DNA of 64,000 nt, taken from Lenzites betulinus. Taxonomy: Eukaryota; Basidiomycota; Agaricomycetes; Polyporales; Polyporaceae. Of this stretch, positions 48,201-60,700 are shown piece by piece. The DNA is taken from positions 124,001 through 188,000 of the forward strand of contig JABYQU010000042.1 in assembly GCA_022264855.1 (NCBI GenBank), in the 5' to 3' direction. The number at the start of each line of letters is the position of its first letter. Positions within the stretch are counted from its first letter, which is position 1. The notes under the pieces were generated by a model. The model was not told the origin of the DNA. It saw only the letters and a list, made by a program, of their open reading frames with translations, and did not search any database. The position numbers and the translations under genes were made by a program.

Positions 48201-48740
48201 CCAGCCCTCGAGTGGATGGTCGGTATAGCAAGAGTTCTGAGCTAGAGTGTATGACTGAATCTGGAATTCCGGTTGCGGAAGACCATGAGGAAACGATCCG
48301 TCCACAGTCAAGAAGTTGCTGACTGTTAACATGATCGTTGGGGCTATCGTCGTGTCAGGATGCGTAGAGGCTGCCGGCAGCACCAGTGGTTGAGGCTCTG
48401 CGCCATCAGGCTGAGATAGGTCCATCGTACGGCTTGCAGTGGCATTGCTGCTCGGAGATTTGGAGTGACCAAGGGCCTCCAAGGTGTCTGGTGCACGACC
48501 ATCATTGGGATGATAAGTCATACGCTGGCGTCGAGGGGGACGATCACCGGGTCCAGAGGGCCATAGCACATGACCATCTACAGCACAAATCAGTCCAAAT
48601 CCAATAGAATTTGAGTCGGCATAGGACATGCTTACCACGGATGGCCTGAACGTGACGTTCCATCTCCTGCACATGAAGGAAAAGTGCACGCACTCCTGGA
48701 ATAAGATCGTGGCCCTTTCCTGAGGCGTGGTGAAGCAGGG
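45258..48740 (-). CDS. PHD-finger protein, 5'-truncated by a retrotransposon
   Basis: Multi-exon gene reading from 48740 down to the stop at 45258. Resolved exons: 48740-48636, 48577-47934, then exons carrying ATSSDETRKLFALHHL and DHAGSAITISDYFRWFIP, ITNHSINLLTESFNWVQ, and a Pro/Thr/Ser linker. Next comes a zinc finger with CSGD-type spacing (CAGSCGDVEDEGDMVSCDVC, then CWSHVPC and WLCPSC), a PHD-like treble clef. C-terminal exons carry ADSAGMLYYPARM and a long helical region beginning MWPERLLEDAADNEEFDV, ending in a Lys/Arg-rich tail. I do not recognise the overall family; a chromatin-related role is only inferred from the finger. The coding frame is open right up to 48740, where the LTR begins, so the N-terminus is lost or lies beyond the element. 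Confidence 0.6.
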
Positions 48741-49062
48741 TGTAAGGAGCGCGTATCCTGCGCTCCTACAGGATCCTTTAGTTGTGCGAAACGCACAACT
48801 AAAATATACGGAATCGGACCATACGTACACGCGCGCATATTAGCGCGCGGATAGCCGCATGTATGTAATGCCACCGCGTACGGTGTCCCGAGTATTCGGA
48901 ACTCGGGCGCCTGGTGGAGGGTAAGTCCTTACTACCCTCCACCATCCCTACGAGTACGCCGAGCCCAAATACGAGCCCGGACCAGAGTACCCAAGGGATA
49001 GGAGCCCAGTAAGGCACCTACCCCGTCATTCTTACACTTTTTTACTCTCCGTGATACTTACA
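48741..49062 (+). repeat. Candidate 5' LTR
   Basis: Begins TGTAAGG and ends CTTACA (an alternative end is 49036), giving 6-bp inverted TGTAAG/CTTACA termini. It contains strong hairpins: a 12-bp stem at 48777-48788/48792-48803 and an 11-bp stem at 48913-48923/48933-48943. The partner LTR is outside the window, so the call rests on the termini and position. No convincing primer-binding site was found after it. Confidence 0.5.
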
Positions 49063-49141
49063 CGCCCATATTTGGGGCTCGACGTTACCACGTCATCAAT
49101 CATCAACAACATCTGCCATAAACAACTCGAAATCCTTCCAA

Positions 49142-52100
49142 ATGGAAGAATCCGCGCCACTTGTGGTTGCCACCATAATAATATAATCCCCCACCAGACT
49201 GGTGCACACCTCGTGTATTTTGTGATCACCACTTGTAATTGTTTAACGCTACCCCAGCCATTGTATTATAAGTGTCAAGTATTATATTATAAGGACCACC
49301 TATTGTACAATCCCTGGGCAGTTTGTTTTTGATACTGTGGGCGCGTATTTGGGATTGTACAATCCCTGGGCAGTTTGTTTTATATTCTGGCAGCTGTGCC
49401 TGGTTTGTGTTCATCCATTATACAATCAGTGCCTGCTTGTAGGTCCCTGTTTACCGCTTAATGGGCGCTTTTTTGGCTTCCTAATAGGGTAGGCATACCA
49501 AATGACCGCATTTGGGCGCTTTTTTGGCTTCCAAATGGGGCAGGGGCCTACCACCACCCCCTGGGGGCTCCCTTTTGGCCCCCCTGGGCGCATTATTGCC
49601 CTACTTTGTGCCCTATGTATATATGGTGATCATGATACATATTATGGTGTTCTGTGGGGGCTAAAAACCGACCAAAAGCAGTCAAAAATGCGAACCCAGG
49701 GCAGGGGTCAGCAGGTCCTGGTAGGTGCATGCAGCATATAAATGGTTCCTCTGGGCCCATTATGTTGATCAATATATCATTTGAAAGCTATAGCACAGGG
49801 CTTTCTGGGACAGCTATTTGCATAGCCCCCGACGCTGTACTGATGAAGATATGGCCTTTCGCATTTTCGCAAAAAGCAGCCGTTTTGTTTGCTCAATAGC
49901 TCCTGATCCAGGGCACATATAAATCCACCCTATACACCGTTAGATTTGTATTTAGCAGACCTTTAGAACAGGCCTACTCTCAGGATATTCCATCCACATG
50001 TATTCTGTCCCTCCTCCTGCCTCCCTGCCAATAGATCGCCCTCCAGGGCCCTCAGTTCCTAATGGATTCCCTTGAAAGCCTTTGTAGTGTGTACTGGCAA
50101 TATATCCATACATATTTCCAGCTTGGCATGATTTAGAATGGCCTACCCCTTCCGTGCCCTCTTGCTGTACATTTGGTGCACTTCCAGCTTGTTTGCTCCA
50201 TAATATTATATCCTGTACAGATATGGCCCTGCTCTCTTTTGCATGTTGTCTGTGTATACTATAGCTACCAATAAATGTGCTCAAAAGTGTTATCCGACAT
50301 CCGGATCTCTTATAGGCTCCTTATCAGTAGCCCACAGTGTAGCCCAATCTATCGCGTTTTGGGGGCATATTATTTAGATCAGACTGCACATCTGTACTGG
50401 CATAGTGTTCAGGATTACATTGCACCAAACATCATGAGATTCTCCACCAAAATCTCATGATGTTTGGTGCAATGTAATCCTGAACACTATGCCAGTACAG
50501 ATGTGCAGTCTGATCTAAATAATATGCCCCCAAAACGCGATAGATTGGGCTACACTGTGGGCTACTGATAAGGAGCCTATAAGAGATCCGGATGTCGGAT
50601 AACACTTTTGAGCACATTTATTGGTAGCTATAGTATACACAGACAACATGCAAAAGAGAGCAGGGCCATATCTGTACAGGATATAATATTATGGAGCAAA
50701 CAAGCTGGAAGTGCACCAAATGTACAGCAAGAGGGCACGGAAGGGGTAGGCCATTCTAAATCATGCCAAGCTGGAAATATGTATGGATATATTGCCAGTA
50801 CACACTACAAAGGCTTTCAAGGGAATCCATTAGGAACTGAGGGCCCTGGAGGGCGATCTATTGGCAGGGAGGCAGGAGGAGGGACAGAATACATGTGGAT
50901 GGAATATCCTGAGAGTAGGCCTGTTCTAAAGGTCTGCTAAATACAAATCTAACGGTGTATAGGGTGGATTTATATGTGCCCTGGATCAGGAGCTATTGAG
51001 CAAACAAAACGGCTGCTTTTTGCGAAAATGCGAAAGGCCATATCTTCATCAGTACAGCGTCGGGGGCTATGCAAATAGCTGTCCCAGAAAGCCCTGTGCT
51101 ATAGCTTTCAAATGATATATTGATCAACATAATGGGCCCAGAGGAACCATTTATATGCTGCATGCACCTACCAGGACCTGCTGACCCCTGCCCTGGGTTC
51201 GCATTTTTGACTGCTTTTGGTCGGTTTTTAGCCCCCACAGAACACCATAATATGTATCATGATCACCATATATACATAGGGCACAAAGTAGGGCAATAAT
51301 GCGCCCAGGGGGGCCAAAAGGGAGCCCCCAGGGGGTGGTGGTAGGCCCCTGCCCCATTTGGAAGCCAAAAAAGCGCCCAAATGCGGTCATTTGGTATGCC
51401 TACCCTATTAGGAAGCCAAAAAAGCGCCCATTAAGCGGTAAACAGGGACCTACAAGCAGGCACTGATTGTATAATGGATGAACACAAACCAGGCACAGCT
51501 GCCAGAATATAAAACAAACTGCCCAGGGATTGTACAATCCCAAATACGCGCCCACAGTATCAAAAACAAACTGCCCAGGGATTGTACAATAGGTGGTCCT
51601 TATAATATAATACTTGACACTTATAATACAATGGCTGGGGTAGCGTTAAACAATTACAAGTGGTGATCACAAAATACACGAGGTGTGCACCAGTCTGGTG
51701 GGGGATTATATTATTATGGTGGCAACCACAAGTGTCCGCGCCAGGTTCCGGAAGCAAGCGGCCGAGTAGGCCTAATTCCCCCCCGCGAGCTTCTTCCCTC
51801 CCGCCACGCACTGATATCGGTGCTGGCGTGCCACGTCGCAACACCCCCCCCGTGCCAGTGTACTCACACCCGCATGCGGGCGCGCGACGGACTCGGAACG
51901 TAACTTCGCGTTCCGAGAATGTAAACGTGCCGGTCGAGACGACCGTACGCCCCGCAGCGAACGTTTCTCGTGCGCCGTCAAGAGCTCACTCGCATACGAG
52001 TGTTATGCCCCCTCCAGCGACTCGGACAGGCCCGCCGTCTATGCGCGCGGATTCCCCGTCGTTGGAATACGTCAGCCAACCACGTAGTATCGTGGTTGGC

Positions 52101-54761
52101 TCAGTACGAGGCCCGGAATCGCCGCGGCCAGCGGCGAGTCAATTGCCGAGGTCAGCAAGTAGGAGTTCCCAGCTGTCGCTAGACTCGAAAGGTCTAGCGA
52201 AGGTCAGCAAACGGTGGCAAGGCGTTCGCGACCGACATCGTCGCGACTCCCTTGCCCCATCAACCTCGCTCGAGCTGCTCAGCGCACTGCAGCGGTCTGC
52301 AACCCGGTTCCGCGAATTACGGAACCAGATATTGGACGCAGAAGACGAGCTGGCTGGCCACATTACAGGCCTGACCATATTACATGGATCCGACGGGCAT
52401 GGACCGAATAGGTCCGAAATGGACAGCGATGTCGAGCTGCCAGCAGGCGAAGCTGCTGGCGACGAACACGAGGTCGAAGACGAGCTACTCGGATACGAGT
52501 CAGCCCCAGATCTCGAGGCGGAAATGGACGAACAGCGTCGCTGGGAAGCCAGCCGGCGCGAACGACTGAAGAAGGCTGGACTCAGTGAATCCGACATAGA
52601 ACGTAGACGTTCGCAGCCGGCGTTTGAGTCGACACCGAGACCTATCGGTCAAGGCGGAGCATCGAATGCGATGCCTCGCAGGAACGTAGTGTTCGACCCG
52701 GAGGAACCGCGTTACGGTTCCATATCCAGGACGAACGCCTGGCCCGACGCGGCCGCGCCTCTTACCAGAGGCCTGAATGCCGCGGGAGTTACGGGCCCTA
52801 CGCTTCCTCCTGCAATGCCAGGACTACGACCTCGTCGGTCGATGGCCCCTTCAGCCATGGGCGGGATGCACTACGCCCGCCCCGATAATGAGCGCGATGC
52901 CAACACGGCACATGATGTACCCGAGTTGGTGTATACGGGTCCCAGTCCTATCGCGCGAGATAGTTTTGGCGTCCAGCGATTGCTGGACATGATTGAGGAG
53001 ATGGTAAGCGAGGAGGCTACCTCTCCTCCCCCAGCCTATCTCAAGATGTCCAAGTTGCCGCCGCCGAAATCGTACGACGGCAAAGACAATCTGGACGAGT
53101 TCGAGCTGTGGCTCCGCGGGCTACTGGAGTATTTCCATACTCTCCGCATCACCGGAGACAGCATGGATGCAGACAGGTTACGTCTGCTCAGCTCGAGTCT
53201 CACGGACGAGGCGGCGCTGTGGTTTTACAACACGGTGCAGTCCACTTCTCGCGAGAAGAGAAACTGGCTCTTCTCCGAGGCCGTAATCGGGCTGTTCCGC
53301 CGGTTTATCCATCGGGATAATTACCTCTACGCGGCCCAGCAATTTGAACGTCTGAAATACGACGCTAGCAAGGGAGGAGTAGCCGCTCTGTATGAACGGC
53401 TACTATACATATCCGACAGGATGTGGGAGCGCCCTTCACGATACCAGATGAGGACCAAGTTCCTTGACGCATTGCCCGAGAGTTTCGAGCATGTGATAGC
53501 GGTAGTTAACGGTTTATCCGTTAAATACAATACCTTGACCGACCTGTACCATGCTGCTCTGGATATCGAGCAGAATACGCGCGCTATGCAGATGCGCAGG
53601 CGTGCCCGTGAAGGCCATAATACGGTCGCTTCAACTACGGTGACGTGCCCTACGAAGGACCTCTCCACTCGGAGGAAGCAAACTGCTCCTCCGAGTAAAC
53701 CGACGCAACCTACGTCGGTCTCACGGCCTGCGCACTACGCGGCTAAGCCTGCCGAACAAGGACGGCCTCGCACCGGAGGTCCGTCTGGGGACAAGACACG
53801 TAACGTGCCTCACCCGAACAATCGTCCCAACGGAAAGCAGGCCACCACCAAAGCAGCGCAGACTTGCTATTCGTGTGGACAGATCGGACATTTCGCGTCC
53901 GATCCAGTCTGTCCGAATGCGGGCAAATGCGACCACTCCGGTCCTCGCATGTTTGCTCAACGAGTATTGGACGATACGTCCGACCATGAACAGGCCGCGC
54001 ACGACGAGCAAGTCGGCGTGGCTGATGACCATGTACCCGAACCAGAGGAGGATGAAGCTCTGGTAGAGGACGAAACCGACCTGCAAGTCGTAGGGGATTA
54101 CCCTCAGTCAGAATATGGCTGGGGAGGATCTCAGTATGAATCAGAGCACGAAGAAGTGTTCGACACCAATGATCACTACGATCAATTGGAGTTCGCAGGA
54201 ATGCGCATAGAACCTTTGGCCGATGAAGTATCGGATACGATACACATCCACAGCATGGCAGTAGGGCAAGACCGTGCTGCGAGACATGCGTGGATGTATG
54301 ACGCCAAAGTACGGCGCATCGAGGATCCGCAGGCACAACCAGCACGTACGCTGGATACGCAACGCACGTTATGTGCCGAGCTCCCGATCAACGGAGTCAA
54401 GGGCTTAGTGCTCTTTGACTCCGGATGCACCACGGACTCTATCACTCCGGAGTTTGCATATTTGTGCAAGGCAAGTCGTATCGACTTGAAGGAGCCAATG
54501 GGCCTACAGTTGGGCACCAAAGGCAGCCGCACGAAGATAAACTTCGGGGCTCAAGCGTCAATTGCGCTCGGAAATATATGTGAAACGCATTATTTCGACG
54601 TCGTGGATATTGACAAATACGATGCCATATTAGGCACCGTATTCTGTCGTCAATATGGCGTTGTTCTCGACTTCGCGAAGAACCGAGTAGTGATGAATGG
54701 GAAGGAGATCCCGTTATTCATTGAAGGAGGCAAATACGCCAGCCAGCGTGCGGCGTATTAG
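49142..54761 (+). CDS. Gag-protease ORF, split by palindromic element 1
   Basis: The start is ATGGAAGAA at 49142; codon 6 is interrupted at 49157 and coding resumes at 51742, giving about 1010 residues. Domains: a disordered Pro/Ser/Arg-rich N-terminus; a retrotransposon gag core at about residues 460-615 (FELWLRGLLEYFHTLRITG, then WFYNTVQS and LFRRFIHRDNYLYAAQQF); a zinc knuckle CYSCGQIGHFASDPVC near 714 (C-x2-C-x4-H-x5-C, one longer than canonical); and an aspartic protease near 895 with LVLFDSGCTTDSIT. It ends at TAG 54759-54761, in the same frame as pol. With the insert in place the natural start codon is cut off from the rest. Confidence 0.88.
49158..51734. mobile_element. Palindromic foldback element 1 (2577 bp)
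   Basis: Two arms of about 1284 bp that appear almost identical in reverse complement, around a 9-nt centre at 50442-50450. Ends are CACTTGTGG and CCACAAGTG. Flanked by a 7-bp duplication TCCGCGC (49151-49157 and 51735-51741). Short mirrored ORFs exist but no transposase motif. A motif of about 25 bp beginning TGTACAATCCCTGGGC occurs twice in the outer part of each arm. Inserted into gag codon 6. Confidence 0.85.
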
Positions 54762-57700
54762 CACAGCGTAGTGGAATCCACCAAGGTGGAGCCTCCCCAA
54801 ACCCGCTACGCGATGACTAGTATGTCACCGGAAGGGGGAGGGAACGACGGCGAAACCGTCGTAACTCCGGTACGACATCAAGGTCGGGCAGCGAATGCCG
54901 CTGTTCCCGACATACGAGAACGTAGTGTACCTACCGTACATTCACAATCGAGACCGAAATTGGTCAACAACTATGGCAAAGACCCATTCGGCATCCACGA
55001 GATGCTCGACCAGATAGCGAAAGAGCAGCTGGAGGATGAAATAATCCGACGGACACACGTCGGATTTGTCATAGATGAATCTGAAGAGGAGCTGAATAGG
55101 CTCCGAGAACGGTGGTATAAGGAGACGGAGGACATAATGCGTCCTGCGCCTGAGACTCTACCACCGTATAGGGAGATCAATCATCGTATTCCGCTGATTG
55201 ATGAGAAAAAACTATACAAGTATCACCTACCGCGATGCGCGGAGGCGATCAAGGATGAGCTTCTTACGAAGATCAACCGGTATGTAAAGGCCGGCTGGTG
55301 GAGACCTGCTACGGTCACACAAGCAGCTCCGCTACTATGCGTAGCGAAGAAAAATGGCAAACTTCGAACTGTCATTGACGCAAGACAGCGCAATGACAAT
55401 ACTGTACATGATCTTACGCCATTTCCGGATCAAGATCAGATCCGGATGGATGTGGCACGAGCGAAGTACCGCTCGAAGATCGACTTATCCGACGCGTACG
55501 AGCAAATACGCATCGTAGCGGAGGATATCTGGAAAACCGCATTTTCCACTCCTTTCGGAACCTTCGTGAGCGAAGTAATGCAGCAGGGCGACACAAATGC
55601 ACCCTCTACATTCCAAAGGCTAATGACCACGATATTTCGTGAATTCATAGGCCGATTCGTTCACGTATACCTCGATGACATATTCGTCTTCTCGGATACT
55701 ATCGAAGACCACGAGAAACACCTGAAATTGGTGTTTAACGAGCTTCGAAAGGCACAACTATTCCTTAGCAAGTCGAAATGCGACTTGTATTCTAAGGATC
55801 TGGATTGTTTAGGTCATCGCATAGATGACCGCGGCTTGCACGCCGATACAGACAAGATGAGCCGTATCCGTAACTGGAGAACCCCGCAGTCTTACAATGA
55901 AGTCCAGCGGTTTCTGGGACTAGTGAATTACCTAGCCCATTTCATGCCAGATATATCGGCATACACATCTCCGCTTTCGGAGATGGTACACAACGATAGA
56001 CCTTTCGTATGGCGAGCCTTGCACGAGAAATGCTTCGAGTCCATTAAGACTCTAGCGTGCAAGGTCCCCACACTGAGACCAATAGACCCGCGCCGCAGTG
56101 AGCCGATATGGCTCATATGCGACGCCTCACTGTTTGGAATCGGGGCCTTATACGGCCAAGGCGAGGACTGGCAAACTTGCCGTCCCGCTGGGTTTCTATC
56201 GAAGAAGTTCACCAGTGCTCAGCGTGCATATCACACGTACGAGCAAGAGACCCTTGCAATAATGGAAGGACTCCTGAAATGGGAGGATAAACTTCTCGGC
56301 CGCAAGTTACGTATCGTAACTGACCATAAGGCCCTAGAATTTATGAAAGGAGTCAAGAATCCGAATCGTCGCCAGATTCGTTGGTACGAATACCTAGCCA
56401 GATTTGACTACGATATTACCTACGTACCTGGGCGACTCAACAAAGTCGCGGACTGTCTATCTCGATACTACGAGATGGACTCCTTGCATGACACGACGCC
56501 GGAATACGACGTCGTGAACGCTGACGCGCGATTAGATCCTGAGGGAGACGATCTACCTCAGAGTCGTCTGCTCGAGATACGAGCTGGACGAGTCATTCGG
56601 AAACCTGCTCGTTATCGTGACTCCGATGACGAGGCGCCAGTAGCACGCCCGAAGAACAAAGTCGTTCTCCCGGCAAAAGCGAAGCCGACAGCTACCACAC
56701 TGCCGGAGCCAGTGGAGGAGCGAGTCATAGAGAGCGCACGGTATGCCACACACGCTCCAGCGGCTGAGGTTACATCTGAACCAACGTCGCCTGACGACCC
56801 TACGCTAGCGATGTCGCTAGCGTCCGGCCCCTCACTGCGCACCCACTTCGAAAACGAAGATGGGTTCATGAAAGCCGTCCGTAACGGATACGTTACGGAC
56901 AAGACGTTTGGCAAAATTATGGCTAAACCATCTCAGTTTAGCGCATTCGCCACTCGCGATGGGTTGATTTTCTCCAAGAACCGCGAGGGCGAGGCTGTGT
57001 TATGCCTACCCCGGGTTCTATTGAACAAACGATCACTACACGAGATCGTGATTGATCGCGCGCACAGTACGTTGGGACATCTCGGTCCGCAACGCACATC
57101 TGAGTATCTCAGACGTTGGTTTTGGTGGCCGACTCTACGCAAAGACGTAGATAAATTTTGTATAACTTGCGGTACATGTCATACCGCAAAGTCGTCCACT
57201 CAACTACCTATGGGGCTACTACATAGCTTACCCCTGGCCCTGGCCCCATGGGCCTCGATCTCCATGGACTTTGTCGGTCCATTTCCATTGTCACACGGCT
57301 ACGACTACGTATGGGTAGTCGTATGCCGCATGACGTCTATGGTACACTTAATACCTGTACGAACGACCGACACGGCCGCGGAACTATCTCTCGTATATCT
57401 GCGAGAGGTAGTACGACTCCACGGGTTGCCTGAATCTATCGTATCTGATAGAGACAGCAAGTTCACGTCGAAGTTCTGGCGTGAGCTTCATAGACTCATG
57501 GGCGCGAAGCTGCTCATGTCCACTTCTTTCCACCCGCAAACGGATGGACTGAGTGAGCGAACTATTCGTTCAATTACTCAGATTCTCCGTGCTATAGTAT
57601 CGCCCAATCAACTCGATTGGTACGAGAAACTACCCTTGGCAGAATTCACATTGAATTCTGCCGCCAGCTCTACTACTGGGTTTGCCCCGTTCGAATTGAA

Positions 57701-60700
57701 CTATGGGTATTTACCTCGGTCGATGAGTGGAATCAGAACGGAAACTCCGTTCGCGGGAGTACGCGAGTTCGCACAGCGAGCTCGTGCTAATCTTGAGATA
57801 GCGCACGATGCCATAATCGACGCTCGCGTGTCTCAAACCTACCATGCGAATAAGCATAGGCAGGAGGAACCTGAGTTCCAGATTGGAGACTTAGTCTATC
57901 TCTCGACTAAGAACCTAACCGTGCCCAAAGGTCGAGCACGCAAGCTCGTGCCTAAGTACATCGGGCCATACAAGATTTTGGAGTGCATACCTCGCACTTC
58001 CAACTATGTATTGGACCTACCCTCGGAATTACGAGAGCGGCGAATACATCCCAAATTCCATGTCTCCCTACTTAGGAGACATGAAGCCAACGACGATGCG
58101 GTATTCCCGCATCGCGATGCCCAAGCCTTCTACGACTTCGGGCTCAGCGACGACGCTGAATGGTTGGTCGACGAGATAGTCGGCCATGAGTGGCAAGGCG
58201 CCAAATGTCGGTTTCACGTACGGTGGACCCACACCTGTGGCTTCCACTGTTGTATTACAATAGCCCACCAAGGTGGTACCAGCAGTGTGTATTCTGTGGC
58301 CACCATAGTTTATTGTTAATCTGGCCCCCAGGTGTTGTACAAACCCATTAATGGTTGTTAATCTGTACAGTGTTGTTATTGATTGTAAAATAGAGCGCAT
58401 TTATACAATGGACCCTAGCATTGTCAAATGATGTTAATCATTGTTAAAAGCTGCTTTAGATGTTGTTAATGGTTGTAAAATAAGCCCTGAGGTTGTTTAA
58501 CATTGTTAAAAGCTGCTTGGGATGTTGTTAATGATTGTAAAATCAGTGCCTGCTTGTAGGTCCCTGTTTACCGCTTAATGGGCGCTTTTTTGGCTTCCTA
58601 ATAGGGTAGGTATACCAAATGACCGCATTTGGGCGCTTTTCTGGCTTCCAAATGGGGCAGTGGCCTACCACCACCCCCTGGGGGCTCCCTTTTGGCCCCC
58701 CTGGGCGCATTATTGCCCTATTTTGTGCCCTATGTATATGTGGTGATCATGATACATATCAGGGTATTCTGTGGGGGCCAAAAACCGACCAAAAGCAGTC
58801 AAAAAAGCGAACCCAGGGCAGGGGTCAGCAGGTCCTGGTAGGTGCATGCAGCATATAATTGGTTCCTCTGGGCCCATTACATTGATCAATATATCGTTTG
58901 AAAGCTATAGCTCAGGGCTTTCTGGGACAGCTATTTGCATAGCCCACGGTGCTGTATTGATGAAGATATGGCCTTTCGCATTTTCGCAAAAAGCAGCTGT
59001 TTTGTTTCCCCAATATCTCCTGATCCAGGGCACATATAAACTCACCCTATACATCGTTAGATTTGTATTTAGCAGACCTTTAAAACGGGCCTACTCGCAG
59101 GATATTCCATCCACATGTATTCTGCCCCTCCTCCTGCCTCCCTGCCAGTAGATCGCCCTCCAGGGCCCTCGGTCCCTCATATATTCCCTTGAAAACTTGT
59201 GCAGTGTGTACTGGCAATATATCCATACATATTTCCAGCTTTGCATGATTTAAAATGGCCTACCCCTTCCGTGCCCCCTTGCTGTACATTTGGTGCACTT
59301 CCAGCTTGTTTGCTCCATAATATGATATCCTGTACAGATATGGCCCTGCTCTCTTTTGCATGCTGTTTGTATATGCTATAGCTACCCATTAATGCACTAA
59401 AAAGTGTTATCGGACATCTGGATCTCTTATAGGCTTCTTATCAGTAGCCCACAGAGTAGCCCAATCTGTCATGTTTTGGGGGCATATTATATAGATCAGA
59501 CAGCACAGCTGTACTGGCATAGTGTTCAGGATTGCATTGCACTAAACATCATAAGATTTGGTGGAGAAGTGACGGAGGTATGGAGGGAACACCTCAAAAC
59601 AGCCCTCTGATGCAGTTGGTGAAGAATACATGAATGCACTGCTGTAAGCTGTGCTTGAGCATGTAGACCACCATTTGGGATATTCCGCCCATACCTCCGT
59701 CACTTCTCCACCAAATCTTATGATGTTTAGTGCAATGCAATCCTGAACACTATGCCAGTACAGCTGTGCTGTCTGATCTATATAATATGCCCCCAAAACA
59801 TGACAGATTGGGCTACTCTGTGGGCTACTGATAAGAAGCCTATAAGAGATCCAGATGTCTGATAACACTTTTTAGTGCATTAATGGGTAGCTATAGCATA
59901 TACAAACAGCATGCAAAAGAGAGCAGGGCCATATCTGTACAGGATATCATATTATGGAGCAAACAAGCTGGAAGTGCACCAAATGTACAGCAAGGGGGCA
60001 CGGAAGGGGTAGGCCATTTTAAATCATGCAAAGCTGGAAATATGTATGGATATATTGCCAGTACACACTGCACAAGTTTTCAAGGGAATATATGAGGGAC
60101 CGAGGGCCCTGGAGGGCGATCTACTGGCAGGGAGGCAGGAGGAGGGGCAGAATACATGTGGATGGAATATCCTGCGAGTAGGCCCGTTTTAAAGGTCTGC
60201 TAAATACAAATCTAACGATGTATAGGGTGAGTTTATATGTGCCCTGGATCAGGAGATATTGGGGAAACAAAACAGCTGCTTTTTGCGAAAATGCGAAAGG
60301 CCATATCTTCATCAATACAGCACCGTGGGCTATGCAAATAGCTGTCCCAGAAAGCCCTGAGCTATAGCTTTCAAACGATATATTGATCAATGTAATGGGC
60401 CCAGAGGAACCAATTATATGCTGCATGCACCTACCAGGACCTGCTGACCCCTGCCCTGGGTTCGCTTTTTTGACTGCTTTTGGTCGGTTTTTGGCCCCCA
60501 CAGAACACCCTAGTATGTATCATGATCACCACATATACATAAGGCACAAAGTAGGGCAATAATGCGCCCAGGGGGGCCAAAAGGGAGCCCCCAGGGGGTG
60601 GTGGTAGGCCACTGCCCCATTTGGAAGCCAGAAAAGCGCCCAAATGCGGTCATTTGGTATACCTACCCTATTAGGAAGCCAAAAAAGCGCCCATTAAGCG

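Noticed and set aside
46956..48830. A 624-codon single open frame on the minus strand
   Set aside because: It reads through introns of the PHD-finger gene by chance; proper splice sites give a different, better protein, and its first codons lie inside the LTR.
49502..51390. Mirrored ORFs of 60-110 codons in the palindromes
   Set aside because: They occur in both arms only because the arms are copies; no motif, codon bias or start context supports a protein.
51660..51741. Apparent gag start (MVITKYTRC...)
   Set aside because: These codons are the right end of palindromic element 1 plus the target duplication; the natural gag ATG is at 49142.
58232..58319. Apparent pol C-terminus after VRWT
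   Set aside because: It is translated foldback-element DNA; the true chromodomain continues at 61048.
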